DNA from: Bradyrhizobium sp. sBnM-33 | Lineage (GTDB): Bacteria > Pseudomonadota > Alphaproteobacteria > Rhizobiales > Xanthobacteraceae | Length of the DNA stretch: 64,000 bases | Assembly (NCBI RefSeq): GCF_032917945.1 | Contig: NZ_CP136624.1 | Span: forward strand, 248,001 to 312,000 | Reading direction: 5' to 3' | Part shown: positions 36,246-44,484 of the stretch, piece by piece | Numbering within the stretch: the stretch's first letter is position 1 | Layout: the number at the start of each line of letters is the position of its first letter | Made by a program: the position numbers and the translations under genes | The notes under the pieces: model-generated | The model's database searches: none | What the model was told of the DNA's origin: nothing | What the model saw: the letters and a program-made list of their open reading frames with translations, nothing else

Positions 36246-36749
36246 ATGCTCGACGGACTGCGCCAATTCATTGCCGACATCGTTGCACCCAGCGCGGATT
36301 CAGATCTCGCGTTCGATGATACCGGCTATCTTCTCGCGGCGACTGCACTACTGGTTCACGTCGTCTCGCTCGACGGCGAGCCGAGCGCGATCGAGAAACG
36401 CAAATTGCACAGTTTGATCGAGAGCCGCTTCAAGCTCGATCCCGGGACGGCGGATCATTTGATCGCGTCGGCGACGCGGGCCGAAGGCGAGGCGGTCGAT
36501 CTCTATCGTTTCACCAGCGTCATCATGCGTTCGGTGAACGAGGAGGGCCGGCTTCGCATCATCGAGATGATGTGGGAACTGGTATACGCGGATGGCGAGG
36601 TCAGCGAGTTCGAGGATAACGTCGTCTGGCGCGCGGCCGACCTGCTTGGCATTTCCTCGCGCGACCGGATCGACCTCAAGCATCGGGTGGCTGAGCGGCA
36701 GCCGGCCTCGTCCGCAGGTGCGCCGAACGCCGAAGACGCAGCAATGTGA
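36246..36749 (+). CDS. TerB family tellurite-resistance-like protein
   Basis: 167 residues from ATG 36246; the frame opens at 36159 but the first 29 residues (cysteine-containing, low similarity) do not fit. The all-helical TerB/DjlA-like domain spans about residues 20-150, with the typical acidic repeats VHVVSLDGEPSAIEKRKLHSLI and ELVYADGEVSEFEDNVVWRAADLLGIS, which in TerB bind metal ions. No other ter genes are present, so a tellurite-resistance role should not be assumed. Such lone TerB proteins are common in Bradyrhizobium. Confidence 0.88.
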   Translation: MLDGLRQFIADIVAPSADSDLAFDDTGYLLAATALLVHVVSLDGEPSAIEKRKLHSLIESRFKLDPGTADHLIASATRAEGEAVDLYRFTSVIMRSVNEEGRLRIIEMMWELVYADGEVSEFEDNVVWRAADLLGISSRDRIDLKHRVAERQPASSAGAPNAEDAAM

Positions 36750-36978
36750 CGGTGAGTGATGAAGCCGTGCTTCATTGCAGATGACGAAACTTTAATGTGC
36801 GACGCGGTCGGCCGCGGCCACGCGCGATAAGCCTGAAAACATAGGAACTTCAGCGCGTGGGGCCATACAGGCCCGCATGGCGCCATATTTGGGGGATGGC
36901 TTGCGTCACACCGCGCGCCTATGCTCTCGTTCCCGTGCTGGCGGCATAACCCTGACTTGATATTAAGAGCATTCAACC

Positions 36979-37758
36979 GTGACCGAGCGTGTGACGCTGA
37001 TTACCGGTGCATCGGCGGGCATAGGCACCGAGCTAGCACGCGTTTTTGCATCGAAGGGCCATCGCGTAGCGCTGGTGGCGCGGCGCGCTGATCGCCTGGA
37101 AGCGTTGGCGGCGGAAATCAAGGCGGCCGGCGGCGCGGCACCGATCGTCATTCCCTGCGACCTCGCGCAGCCCGATTGCGGCGACAGGATTGCCGAGGCC
37201 TTGACCACTTCCGGCGTAGAGGTCGAATATCTCGTCAACAACGCTGGATTTGGCGTGTTCGGCAGAGCGATCCAGCGCGATCGCTCCAACCAGCTCGAGA
37301 TTATCGCCGTCAACATCCGCGCGCTGACCGACCTGTCGCTGCGGTTTTCCGATCACCTGATCCGCAATCGCGGCGGGCTTCTCAACGTCGGCTCGATCGC
37401 GGGTTTCCTGCCGGGGCCGGGAATGGCGGTCTATTACGCGTCCAAGGCCTATGTGCTGTCGTTCACCGAGGCCATGCGCGCAGAACTGGCGCCACATGGC
37501 GTGCGGGTGACGGTGTTGTGTCCGGGGCCCGTGCCCACGGAATTTCAGGCGCGCGCCGGATTTAATCCCGGTTATGATTCGGCGGTCCTCAACGTCTCAC
37601 CGGCCGATGTCGCTCAGCAGGCCTATAGCGGATTGATGGCCAACAAACGGGCAGTGTTGCCGGGTCTCGGCATCAAGATTGTGCCATTCATGCTCCGGCT
37701 GTTTCCGCGCTCCTTTATCCTCGGGGCGATCGGTCGCTTCCAGCTCCGCCAGCGCTGA
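36979..37758 (+). CDS. SDR family oxidoreductase (DltE/YqjQ-like)
   Basis: 259 residues beginning at a GTG codon (36979); no ATG fits. A classical short-chain dehydrogenase: TGASAGIG coenzyme motif at residues 9-16, NNAG at about 89, catalytic Ser in NVGSIAG and YYASK (Tyr/Lys) near residue 155. The C-terminal hydrophobic tail (VPFMLRLFPRSFILGAIGRF) is typical of the SDR subfamily often found near lipid or ketone metabolism genes. The 229-bp gap upstream contains the promoter; no clear box seen. Substrate unknown. Confidence 0.92.
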   Translation: MTERVTLITGASAGIGTELARVFASKGHRVALVARRADRLEALAAEIKAAGGAAPIVIPCDLAQPDCGDRIAEALTTSGVEVEYLVNNAGFGVFGRAIQRDRSNQLEIIAVNIRALTDLSLRFSDHLIRNRGGLLNVGSIAGFLPGPGMAVYYASKAYVLSFTEAMRAELAPHGVRVTVLCPGPVPTEFQARAGFNPGYDSAVLNVSPADVAQQAYSGLMANKRAVLPGLGIKIVPFMLRLFPRSFILGAIGRFQLRQR

Positions 37759-37924
37759 AGAAATCTCCGGGTTTTCGGTGTTCTTGCCCGTTCGCACCGC
37801 GGGTCGCGCGCGCTGACCGCATCTGGCCCGCGGTTTGCTTACATTTTTGGATGTGTGCGTGAACTCACCCGAAATTAAGATTCACTTAGGTATGGTTTCG
37901 GTCTGAGACACCTGAGCAACGTCG

Positions 37925-38725
37925 ATGTCGTTCCGGTCGAGCAAAAATGGTGACAACATCGTGCCCTTTCCGGGCCGAAAGGCGCTGTTTGCGCCTGACG
38001 CCGCATCCCTGCCACCCGTTCTGATCGTCCTTCACCAGGAAAGCTCGACACCCGGCCGGGTCGGCAACGCGCTGCGTGCGCTCGGCTATCCCCTCGATGT
38101 CAGGCGTCCGCGGTCGGGCGACCCCTTGCCGGAAACGCTGGACCAGCATGCCGGCGCGGTCATCTTCGGCGGCCCGATGAGCGCCAACGACTCCGACGAC
38201 TATATCCGCCGCGAGATTGACTGGATCGAAGTTCCCCTGCGCGAGCGGCGGCCGTTTCTCGGCATCTGCCTGGGCGCCCAGATGCTTGCCAAACAATTGG
38301 GCGCGCAGGTCGCACCGCATCATGAAGGCCGGGTCGAGGTCGGTTACTATCCGATCCGCCCAACCGCTGCCGGTCATGCGCTCTGTTCGGACTGGCCGGA
38401 GCGCGTCTATCATTGGCACGGCGAAGGATTTCAACTGCCGGATGGCGCCGAACTGCTTGCCGAAGGCGATGACTTTCCGGTGCAGGCGTTTCGGCACGGT
38501 CACGCGTTCGGTTTCCAGTTTCATCCCGACGTCACCTACGCCATGATGCATCGCTGGACCACGCGCGGGTGCGTGCGGATGGATTCGCCGGGCGCGCAGC
38601 CGCGTCACCTTCACTTCGAAGGCCGCGCCGTGCACGACCTCGTCGAACGGGCGTGGCTGAAGAACTTCATTGCGGGCTGGATCGCGCGGGCGCCGCACGC
38701 GGTTCTGCTGGAAGCAGCCGAATAG
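37925..38725 (+). CDS. Class I glutamine amidotransferase-like protein
   Basis: 266 residues. The triad glutaminase fold is shown by FGGPMSAND, the nucleophile elbow GICLGAQ (Cys115) and FQFHPD with His200. The third triad position is Asp202 instead of the usual Glu, as in some stand-alone members. No synthetase domain is fused or adjacent, so it may be a stand-alone amidotransferase or glutamine/gamma-glutamyl hydrolase of the GuaA-like COG0518 group. The N-terminal ~30 residues are extra and polar. Confidence 0.9.
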   Translation: MSFRSSKNGDNIVPFPGRKALFAPDAASLPPVLIVLHQESSTPGRVGNALRALGYPLDVRRPRSGDPLPETLDQHAGAVIFGGPMSANDSDDYIRREIDWIEVPLRERRPFLGICLGAQMLAKQLGAQVAPHHEGRVEVGYYPIRPTAAGHALCSDWPERVYHWHGEGFQLPDGAELLAEGDDFPVQAFRHGHAFGFQFHPDVTYAMMHRWTTRGCVRMDSPGAQPRHLHFEGRAVHDLVERAWLKNFIAGWIARAPHAVLLEAAE

Positions 38726-38797
38726 CGCCACGCGGAATTTGCCCGCGCGTCCGAACGCCTTTCAAAAACCGCCGATGTGATAGTGTCGCGCTCCTGA

Positions 38798-38920
38798 GCC
38801 CGCAGGTTCCGAACGGGCGAAAGGGAGGCGAGGTACGGCGCGCGCTTCGCCAGTTATTTCACCGAAGACGCCGTCTATCACGTCTACATCTGGCGCGGCC
38901 GAAGGGCTCGCGCGCCCAAA
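38798..38920 (+). pseudogene. Probable remnant of an NTF2/SnoaL-like gene
   Basis: A short reading frame without start codon, in frame from 38798 to the TGA at 38918, contains ARFASYFTEDAVYHVYIWRG. The FTEDAVYH motif is typical of the N-terminal helix of SnoaL-like/limonene-epoxide-hydrolase-like polyketide cyclases. The rest of that ~130-residue fold is missing and the frame runs straight into the enoyl-CoA hydratase leader. Best read as a deletion remnant; it could also be chance similarity. Confidence 0.4.
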
Positions 38921-38952
38921 TGGCAATGACAAGAACGACAGGGAGACCCGCG

Positions 38953-39765
38953 GTGACCTACCAGCATATTCTCTACGAGGTGAGCGACAAGATCGCGACC
39001 ATCACGCTCAACCGCCCCGACCGCATGAACGCGTGGACCGCGACCATGGAGCGCGATGTGCGTCACGCGATGGAGGCCGCCAGCGCCGACGACGATGTCC
39101 GCGTCATCGTGCTCACCGGCGCCGGCCGCGCCTTCTGCGCAGGTGCCGACATGGAGGCGTTGCAGGCCATCAATCCCAGCGAGATCCGGCGCGGCGAGAA
39201 CATCCCGCCCTTCGACATGAACCGCCGGGCAGACTGGCAGACGCGCTACGCCTATTATCCGGCGATCCCGAAACCCGTGATCGGCATGCTGAACGGCGCC
39301 ACCGCCGGCATCGGCCTGGTCCACGCGCTGTATTGCGACCTGCGCTTTGCGGCCGACAATACCGTCTTCACCACGTCGTTTGCACGCCGCGGGCTGATCG
39401 CCGAGCACGGCATTAGCTGGATGCTGCCGCGCATCGTCGGCCACGCCAATGCGCTGGATTTGCTGATGTCGGCGCGGCGGGTCTCAAGCGAGGAAGCGCT
39501 GCGGATCGGGCTGGTCAACCGGATCTATCCGCCGGATCAGTTGCGCGAGCAGACCTATGCCTATGCGCGCGATCTCGCCGATTTCGTCTCGCCCAGCGCG
39601 GTTTCGGTAATCAAGCGCCAGCTCTATGACGTGCCGTTCCAGACGCTCGCGGAAGCCACCATCGACGCCAACCGCGAAATGCAGATCGCGCTGAAGGGGA
39701 GCGATTTCCGGGAGGGCGTGGCGAGTTTTGTGGAGAAGCGGCCGCCGCGGTTTACGGGGAAGTGA
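38953..39765 (+). CDS. Enoyl-CoA hydratase/isomerase family protein
   Basis: 270 residues from GTG 38953, which has AGGGAGA 7 bp upstream; ATG 38920 and 38926 are in frame but poorly placed. Crotonase-fold motifs are present: LNRPDRMNAWT, the oxyanion-hole segments GAGRAFCAGADM and NGATAGIGLVHALYCDLRFAA. The usual catalytic Glu pair is not obvious at the second position (AEHGISW holds Glu where a hydratase often has it), consistent with either a hydratase or an isomerase. No other beta-oxidation genes adjoin. Confidence 0.93.
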   Translation: MTYQHILYEVSDKIATITLNRPDRMNAWTATMERDVRHAMEAASADDDVRVIVLTGAGRAFCAGADMEALQAINPSEIRRGENIPPFDMNRRADWQTRYAYYPAIPKPVIGMLNGATAGIGLVHALYCDLRFAADNTVFTTSFARRGLIAEHGISWMLPRIVGHANALDLLMSARRVSSEEALRIGLVNRIYPPDQLREQTYAYARDLADFVSPSAVSVIKRQLYDVPFQTLAEATIDANREMQIALKGSDFREGVASFVEKRPPRFTGK

Positions 39766-39796
39766 GGGGGCGGGGTCGGGTCTGCCGGCCCGCCGT

Positions 39797-39975
39797 CGCC
39801 CTTCGGGCTATGGCGTGGCAGCCTTCGCTCACTTCGCTACGATAGGGCACGGTGTGGCCTGCCGAGCCGCAGCTCGTGAAAGAGTAGTTGCGGATGAAGC
39901 CCGTCTCCGCCCTTCGGGCTACGCCGAGGCAGCCTTCGCTACGATAGGGAACGGTGTGGCTTGCCTAGCCGAAGC
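39797..39975. repeat. Two diverged direct copies of a ~75-bp repeat next to tRNA-Ala
   Basis: Copy 1 (about 39797-39871) starts CGCCCTTCGGGCTATGGCG and contains GCAGCCTTCGCT...ACGATAGGGCACGGTGTGGC; copy 2 (about 39908-39974) starts CGCCCTTCGGGCTACGCCG and contains GCAGCCTTCGCTACGATAGG and GAACGGTGTGGC. Copy 1 has an extra CACTTCGCT. The repeats end near an inverted GCCAGCGAAGGCTGG that leads into the tRNA 3' end. Confidence 0.7.
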
Positions 39976-39994
39976 TGCCGAAGCCAGCGAAGGC

Positions 39995-40070
<76 letters not shown>

Positions 40071-40253
40071 GTCGCGACCGCCTCGACATCGTCCGAAGCA
40101 GCCGACAATCGGCGCCATTTACAGTCCGGCCCGAGGTCAAGTCAAGAACGGTGAAAGTACCGATTTTGGCGTGATTTTGCCGGGAACTTCCCTTGTTTGC
40201 GCGGGGATGAACCGATATCTAGCTGAGTATCCCTCCTGCGAGCTCCCCCTCAC

Positions 40254-40544
40254 ATGCGCGCTATCCTCGACATCATCATCATTGTCCTTGACCTATACGT
40301 CTGGCTTTTGATCGCCGCGGCCATCCTGTCCTGGCTGATCGCCTTCAATGTCGTGAACACGCGCAACGGGTTCGTCGCGACGGCGGCGGAATTCCTGTAC
40401 CGGATCACCGAGCCGGCGCTGGCGCCGATCCGCCGGTTCATGCCCAACCTGGGTGGCCTCGACATCTCGCCGATCATCCTGATCCTGATCATTATGCTCA
40501 TCCAGCGGGTAATCCTCTACTACATCTATCCAAACGTCATCTGA
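40254..40544 (+). CDS. YggT family membrane protein
   Basis: 96 residues with two hydrophobic segments (about 5-30 and 70-92) flanking a loop with EFLYRITEPALAPIRRFMPN, the YggT signature. It belongs to the CCB3/YggT family implicated in cytochrome assembly in chloroplasts and in osmotic-shock resistance in E. coli; a precise role in rhizobia is unknown. It is 20 bp upstream of the yggU homologue, the standard pairing. Confidence 0.94.
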   Translation: MRAILDIIIIVLDLYVWLLIAAAILSWLIAFNVVNTRNGFVATAAEFLYRITEPALAPIRRFMPNLGGLDISPIILILIIMLIQRVILYYIYPNVI

Positions 40545-40563
40545 CCGCGGGCGCCGCTAGCTG

Positions 40564-40881
40564 ATGGATCCTTGGCGTTACTCCACCGAGGGCATCAGTG
40601 TCGCACTGCGAGTGACGCCACGTGGAGGGCGCGATGACATCGACGGCGTTGAAACGCTCGCCAACGGCCGTTCCGTGGTGAAGGTTCGCGTCCGCGCCAT
40701 CGCTGATGGCGGCGAGGCCAACCGTGCGGTCACGGAACTGCTGGCGAAGGTGCTCGGTGTTCCGAAGGCGAGGGTGAAAATCCTGTCTGGCATGACCTCG
40801 CGCATCAAGCAGGTCGCCGTTGACGGCGATCCCAAAATTCTCGGCGAAACGCTGCGAAAGGTAGCCGCCGACAAAGCATGA
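40564..40881 (+). CDS. DUF167 / YggU family protein
   Basis: 105 residues, one DUF167 domain: [56 protein letters not shown]. YggU proteins are small, conserved and of unknown biochemical function. It forms a likely operon with yggT and perhaps folD, from which it is separated by a dispersed palindrome. Confidence 0.93.
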   Translation: MDPWRYSTEGISVALRVTPRGGRDDIDGVETLANGRSVVKVRVRAIADGGEANRAVTELLAKVLGVPKARVKILSGMTSRIKQVAVDGDPKILGETLRKVAADKA

Positions 40882-40920
40882 TCCGGAAAAGTGGGAACCG
40901 GTTTTCCGAAAAGATCATGC
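40877..40920. repeat. Short dispersed palindrome (GCATGATCCGGAAAAGTGGG...)
   Basis: GCATGATCCGGAAAA at the left is the complement of TTTTCCGAAAAGATCATGC at the right, around GTGGGAACCGG. I recognise this exact sequence type as very frequent in Bradyrhizobium intergenic DNA. It overlaps the last codons of the yggU homologue. Confidence 0.75.
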
Positions 40921-40945
40921 GGAAAAGCGAAGACGAAGGACTGAG

Positions 40946-41830
40946 ATGACGGCACGCATTATCGACGGAAAGGTCATTGCGGCGGAGCTTCGCGTCCGTG
41001 TCGCCGAAGAGGTCGCGCGGGTCAAACGCGAGCATCAGGTCACACCGGGTCTCGCGGTGGTACTGGTCGGCAACGACCCCGCCAGCGAGGTCTATGTCCG
41101 CAGCAAGCACAGCCAGACCCAGGCCGCCGGCATGGCCTCGTTCGAGCACAAGCTGCCCGCCGACGTCGCTCAGGACGATCTCTTGGCGCTGATCGCAAAG
41201 CTCAACCGCGATCCTGCCGTGCACGGCATTCTCGTGCAATTGCCGCTGCCGAAATCGCTTCACGCCGAAACCATCATCAACGCGATTGATCCCGCCAAGG
41301 ATGTCGACGGGTTGCATCCTAACAATGCCGGCCGGCTGGCCGGCGGCTTTGCCGCGCTGTCGCCGTGTACGCCACTCGGTTGCATCATCCTGACCAAGAG
41401 CGTGCATGCCTCGCTGGAAGGCATGAACGCGATCGTCATCGGCCGCTCCAATCTGGTTGGCCGGCCGCTGGTGCAATTGCTGCTGAATGAAAATGCGACG
41501 GTGACGATCGCGCATTCGCGCTCAAAGGAGCTGCCGCAGCTCTGCGCGCGCGCCGATCTGGTCTATGCCGCGGTCGGCAAACCCGAAATGGTGCGCGCCG
41601 GCTGGATCAAACCGGGCGCTACCGTGATCGATGTCGGTATCAACCGCCTGCCTTTGGCCGACGGCAAGACGCGGCTGGTCGGCGATGTCGCCTTCAAGGA
41701 AGTCGCCGAGGTCGCCGGTGCAATTACGCCGGTGCCGGGCGGCGTCGGCCAGATGACGGTGGCGTGCCTGCTGGTGAATACGCTACGCGCGGCCTGTGCG
41801 ATTCACGGCCTGCCTAAGCCGGCGGTGTGA
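40946..41830 (+). CDS. folD: Bifunctional methylenetetrahydrofolate dehydrogenase / methenyl-THF cyclohydrolase
   Basis: 294 residues. FolD interconverts 5,10-methylene-THF, methenyl-THF and 10-formyl-THF; the last is the formyl donor used by PurH elsewhere in this window. Conserved motifs: [18 protein letters not shown] (with the Tyr and Lys of the active site), [21 protein letters not shown], and the NADP site [11 protein letters not shown], then [15 protein letters not shown] near the C-terminus. Start ATG 40946 has GACGAAGGA upstream. Confidence 0.97.
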   Translation: MTARIIDGKVIAAELRVRVAEEVARVKREHQVTPGLAVVLVGNDPASEVYVRSKHSQTQAAGMASFEHKLPADVAQDDLLALIAKLNRDPAVHGILVQLPLPKSLHAETIINAIDPAKDVDGLHPNNAGRLAGGFAALSPCTPLGCIILTKSVHASLEGMNAIVIGRSNLVGRPLVQLLLNENATVTIAHSRSKELPQLCARADLVYAAVGKPEMVRAGWIKPGATVIDVGINRLPLADGKTRLVGDVAFKEVAEVAGAITPVPGGVGQMTVACLLVNTLRAACAIHGLPKPAV

Positions 41831-41844
41831 GCTTATCGTCGTTC

Positions 41845-41942
41845 CGGGGCGGGCGCGAAGCGAGCGAACCATAGTTCGATGCTGGCGCATCGCCCCGGAA
41901 TGACGGCTTCGTCGTTACCAGGCTGCGTCCGGGACACGAGGC
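41845..41942. repeat. Dispersed mosaic repeat between folD and ppa
   Basis: CGTTCCGGGGCGGGCGCGAAGCG followed by CGATGCTGGCGCATCGCCCCGGAATGACGG forms a long imperfect hairpin (CGTTCCGGGGCG / CGCCCCGGAATGACG), followed by CTGCGTCCGGGACACGAGG, which recurs as part of the element at 47660. It lies at the 3' ends of two convergent genes and may work as a terminator. Confidence 0.6.
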
Positions 41943-42473
41943 CTACTTCTTATTGGCGCGCTCGATGCCTTCCAGGATCAGGCGGTGGGCGTCCTCAGCG
42001 CCCAACCAGCGCAGCACCTTCACCCATTTGCCTTTCTCGAGATCCTTGTAGTGCTCGAAGAAGTGCTGGATCTGCTGCAGCGTGATGTCGGGCAGGTCGT
42101 TGTAGTTCCGGACCTTGTCGTAGCGCTGGGTCAGTTTTGAGGATGGCACGGCGATGATCTTCTCGTCGCCGCCGGCCTCGTCTTCCATCAGCAAGACGCC
42201 GACCGGCCGCACGCTCATCACGGCGCCCGGCACGATCGCGCGGGTATTGGCAATCAGCACGTCGCAGGGATCGCCGTCGCCGGACAGCGTGTGCGGGATG
42301 AAGCCGTAATTGCCGGGATAGCGCATCGCTGTATAGAGGAAGCGATCGACCACCAGCGTGCCGGCTTCCTTGTCCATCTCATATTTGATCGGCTCGCCGC
42401 CAACCGGCACCTCGATGATGACGTTGACGTCGTGTGGCGGATTTACTCCGATCGAGATGGCGTCAATACGCAT
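41943..42473 (-). CDS. ppa: Inorganic pyrophosphatase (family I)
   Basis: 176 residues, the standard prokaryotic soluble PPase size. It hydrolyses pyrophosphate to drive biosynthetic reactions. The signature DGDPCDVLI is present together with [46 protein letters not shown] and the C-terminal [13 protein letters not shown], covering the metal and substrate residues. Monocistronic. Confidence 0.97.
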   Translation of the reverse strand: MRIDAISIGVNPPHDVNVIIEVPVGGEPIKYEMDKEAGTLVVDRFLYTAMRYPGNYGFIPHTLSGDGDPCDVLIANTRAIVPGAVMSVRPVGVLLMEDEAGGDEKIIAVPSSKLTQRYDKVRNYNDLPDITLQQIQHFFEHYKDLEKGKWVKVLRWLGAEDAHRLILEGIERANKK

Positions 42474-42516
42474 AAGGGACTCCGTGGTGCTGGGCAGGTG
42501 TGCCGACAGGCATAAT

Positions 42517-42605
42517 CGTCATACGCGGGCCTGACCCGCGTATCCATCGTACTTTCAACGGCGCTTTAGGAACGATGGATTGCCGGGTCAAGCCCGGCAA
42601 TGACG
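42517..42605. repeat. Palindromic intergenic element (CGTCATACGCGGG...CCCGGCAATGACGG)
   Basis: Hairpins ACGCGGGCCTGACCCGCGT and TTGCCGGGTCAAGCCCGGCAA flank ATCCATCGT / ACGATGGAT arms. It is nearly identical in layout to 14261-14343. Confidence 0.75.
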
Positions 42606-42614
42606 GCCGGAGGT

Positions 42615-43124
42615 TCAGTTGGTCCAGGCGAAAGCGACTTTATCGAGCGATTTGGCCCCGAACTTCTCCGAGGAGCGCGCCACCATGCGACCGCCGAGCG
42701 CGCGGTAGAATTCCGTCGCCGGATCGTTGTCGGACAGCGCCCAGATCACCATGCTCTTCAGCCCGCTCTGCATCAGATCGCGCCGGGCGGCGGTGAACAG
42801 GCGGCGGCCGAAGCCGAGACCCTGGAATTCCGGCCGCAGGTAGAGCTCGTAAATCTCGCCTTCGAAATGCAGGCTGCGGGCGCGGTTGCGGCCGTAATTG
42901 GCGTAGCCCGCGATCTTGTCGCCAAACACCAGCACGCTGACGCGGCTGCCCTTGCGGATCGCGCTGTCCCACCATTGCGGGCCGCGACGGTTAATAAGCT
43001 TTTCGAGCTCGGCGCCGGGAATGATGCCCTGATAGGCGGAGCGCCAGGCTTCATCATGGGTAGAGGCCACCGCGGCTGCGTCTGCAGCCTTGGCCGGTCG
43101 AACCTCGATCAGGGTTGTGCTCAT
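42615..43124 (-). CDS. GNAT family N-acetyltransferase
   Basis: 169 residues or so from ATG 43124 (MSTTLIEVRPAKAADA); the ATG at 43166 would add 14 residues. GNAT fold motifs: YELYLRPEFQGLGFGRRLF is motif A (acetyl-CoA pyrophosphate loop Q-x-x-G-x-G) and WALSDNDPATEFYRALGGRMV is motif B. The acceptor substrate is not inferable. Just below it lies the palindromic element at 42517. Confidence 0.93.
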   Translation of the reverse strand: MSTTLIEVRPAKAADAAAVASTHDEAWRSAYQGIIPGAELEKLINRRGPQWWDSAIRKGSRVSVLVFGDKIAGYANYGRNRARSLHFEGEIYELYLRPEFQGLGFGRRLFTAARRDLMQSGLKSMVIWALSDNDPATEFYRALGGRMVARSSEKFGAKSLDKVAFAWTN

Positions 43125-43408
43125 ATCCTGATCAAAGCAAGTCGGCGGGCCGGCTTCAAGGTCCATCGTTAATTATCGGTTAACCTGTGGATTTTCTGCA
43201 TCAGTTCTTCACGCTTCTGTGCCGAAAGAGGACAGGGTGTTGCTTCGATTTGCGTTTTGCCGGGGTAACGAAGGGGAAAACTATTCTCTGAGTGATCCGT
43301 CGAATGCCTTCCGCAAATCCGTTCACGGAAAAATGCGCTGGAGTTGATTCGGCGGCGGTATTCTGTTGGTTACTCGCAACACTCCTCCCAGCTGTGTCAG
43401 GCCAATCC

Positions 43409-44307
43409 ATGCATCCGCCCAGACTGCTTTTTGCAGTGGCCATCCTTGCTGCGCTCGGCGCGCGGGTGTCGATGGCGCAGCCCAGCCTTGGCGAGCAAGG
43501 CCCGGAAGGCGAGCCTCACCGGCGGCAGCAATGGCTGATACCTTCTCCCGATCCTGCAACCGCCGCGCATGCGGTGCTGTTCAGGCCGCGCGGCGAAGGT
43601 CCGTTTCCGCTTGCCGTGATCGCGCACGCCTCCACCCAGAACGCGTTGCGGCGGGCGCAGATGCCGCAACCGGAATACCGCGCGCTCGCCGCATGGCTCG
43701 TGACGCGCGGCTTTGCCGTGCTGGTTCCTGAACGTCTGGGCCATGGCGCGACGGGCGGAAAATACCTCGAGGATCAGGGCGATTGCGACGAGGCTGATTA
43801 CGCGAGGTCTGGCCGGGTTGTGGCGGATGCGATCGCCGCTGCCACCGGCTTCATACGCAAGCAGCCCTTCATCCGCGCCGAAGGCATGGTCGTGATCGTC
43901 ATTCGGCCGGCGCCTGGGGTGCACTGGCGCTGGCCGGCGAAGATCCGAAGAACGTTGCCGCCATCATCGCGTTCGCGCCGGGGCGCGGCGGGCATGCCAA
44001 TGATTCTCTCGACCGCGTCTGCGCGCCGCACATGCTGATGGCTGCCGCCGGCGAATTCGGCAAGGCCGCACGCGTGATGGTGACCTGGCTGGTGGCTGCC
44101 AATGACAGCTACTTTTCGCCCGCATTGTCGCGTCAACTGGCCGATGCGTATCGCGCCGCCGGCGGCAAGGCCGATTTTCGCGTGCTGCCGGCCCATGGCA
44201 GTGAAGGCCACTGGCTGGTCGAAACGGGCGGCGGTGTAAACCTTGCCGGACTTGAACTCGATCGTGCCTTGAAGGCGCGGTCCCGTACCCCGGCGGCCAA
44301 GCGATGA
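43409..44307 (+). pseudogene. Exported alpha/beta-hydrolase (dienelactone-hydrolase-like), frameshifted
   Basis: A secreted hydrolase broken by a net one-base deletion. Frame 2 from ATG 43409 encodes a signal peptide (HPPRLLFAVAILAALGARVSMAQ) and an N-terminal core (LFRPRGEGPFPLAVIAHAS, VLVPERLGHGATGG) up to GMVVI at 43897. The next codons should read GHSAGAWGALALAGEDP, but this requires one extra G beside 43898; reading then continues in frame 1 to the stop at 44307 through ANDSYFSPALS and LPAHGSEGHW (His region). The lesion therefore falls inside the nucleophile elbow G-H-S-A-G. Whole-length reconstruction is about 299 residues. Either a recent pseudogene or a sequencing error. Confidence 0.85.
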
Positions 44308-44479
44308 CGCTGTATCTCCTGCAGATCGAAATGCGCGATCTCGCGCGCAAGGCGGCGGAGCAAAACCGAGGATTGCCGTCGCGCTATTTTGCACTTTTCC
44401 ACCGCTGGTTTCTGTTTGGGATTCCCGGGTTTGGCCGGTCATGGCTATTCTCTGGCTGATGATCGCCAAACCGCTCTAG
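44304..44479 (+). pseudogene. C-terminal remnant of a DUF2269-like membrane protein, frameshifted
   Basis: From ATG 44304 (overlapping the hydrolase stop) frame 0 reads LYLLQIEMRDLARKAAEQN and LFHRWFLFGIPGFG; a net -1 shift near 44430-44438 then gives VMAILWLMIAKPL and a TAG at 44477. Together these match, from memory, the last ~60 residues of DUF2269 integral membrane proteins (QIRMRDLA..., FWLMIAKP). The N-terminal ~90 residues are absent, replaced by the hydrolase gene. It ends 5 bp before the SDR-DoxX start, in the place where an intact DUF2269 gene would be expected. Confidence 0.6.
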
Positions 44480-44484
44480 GCAGC

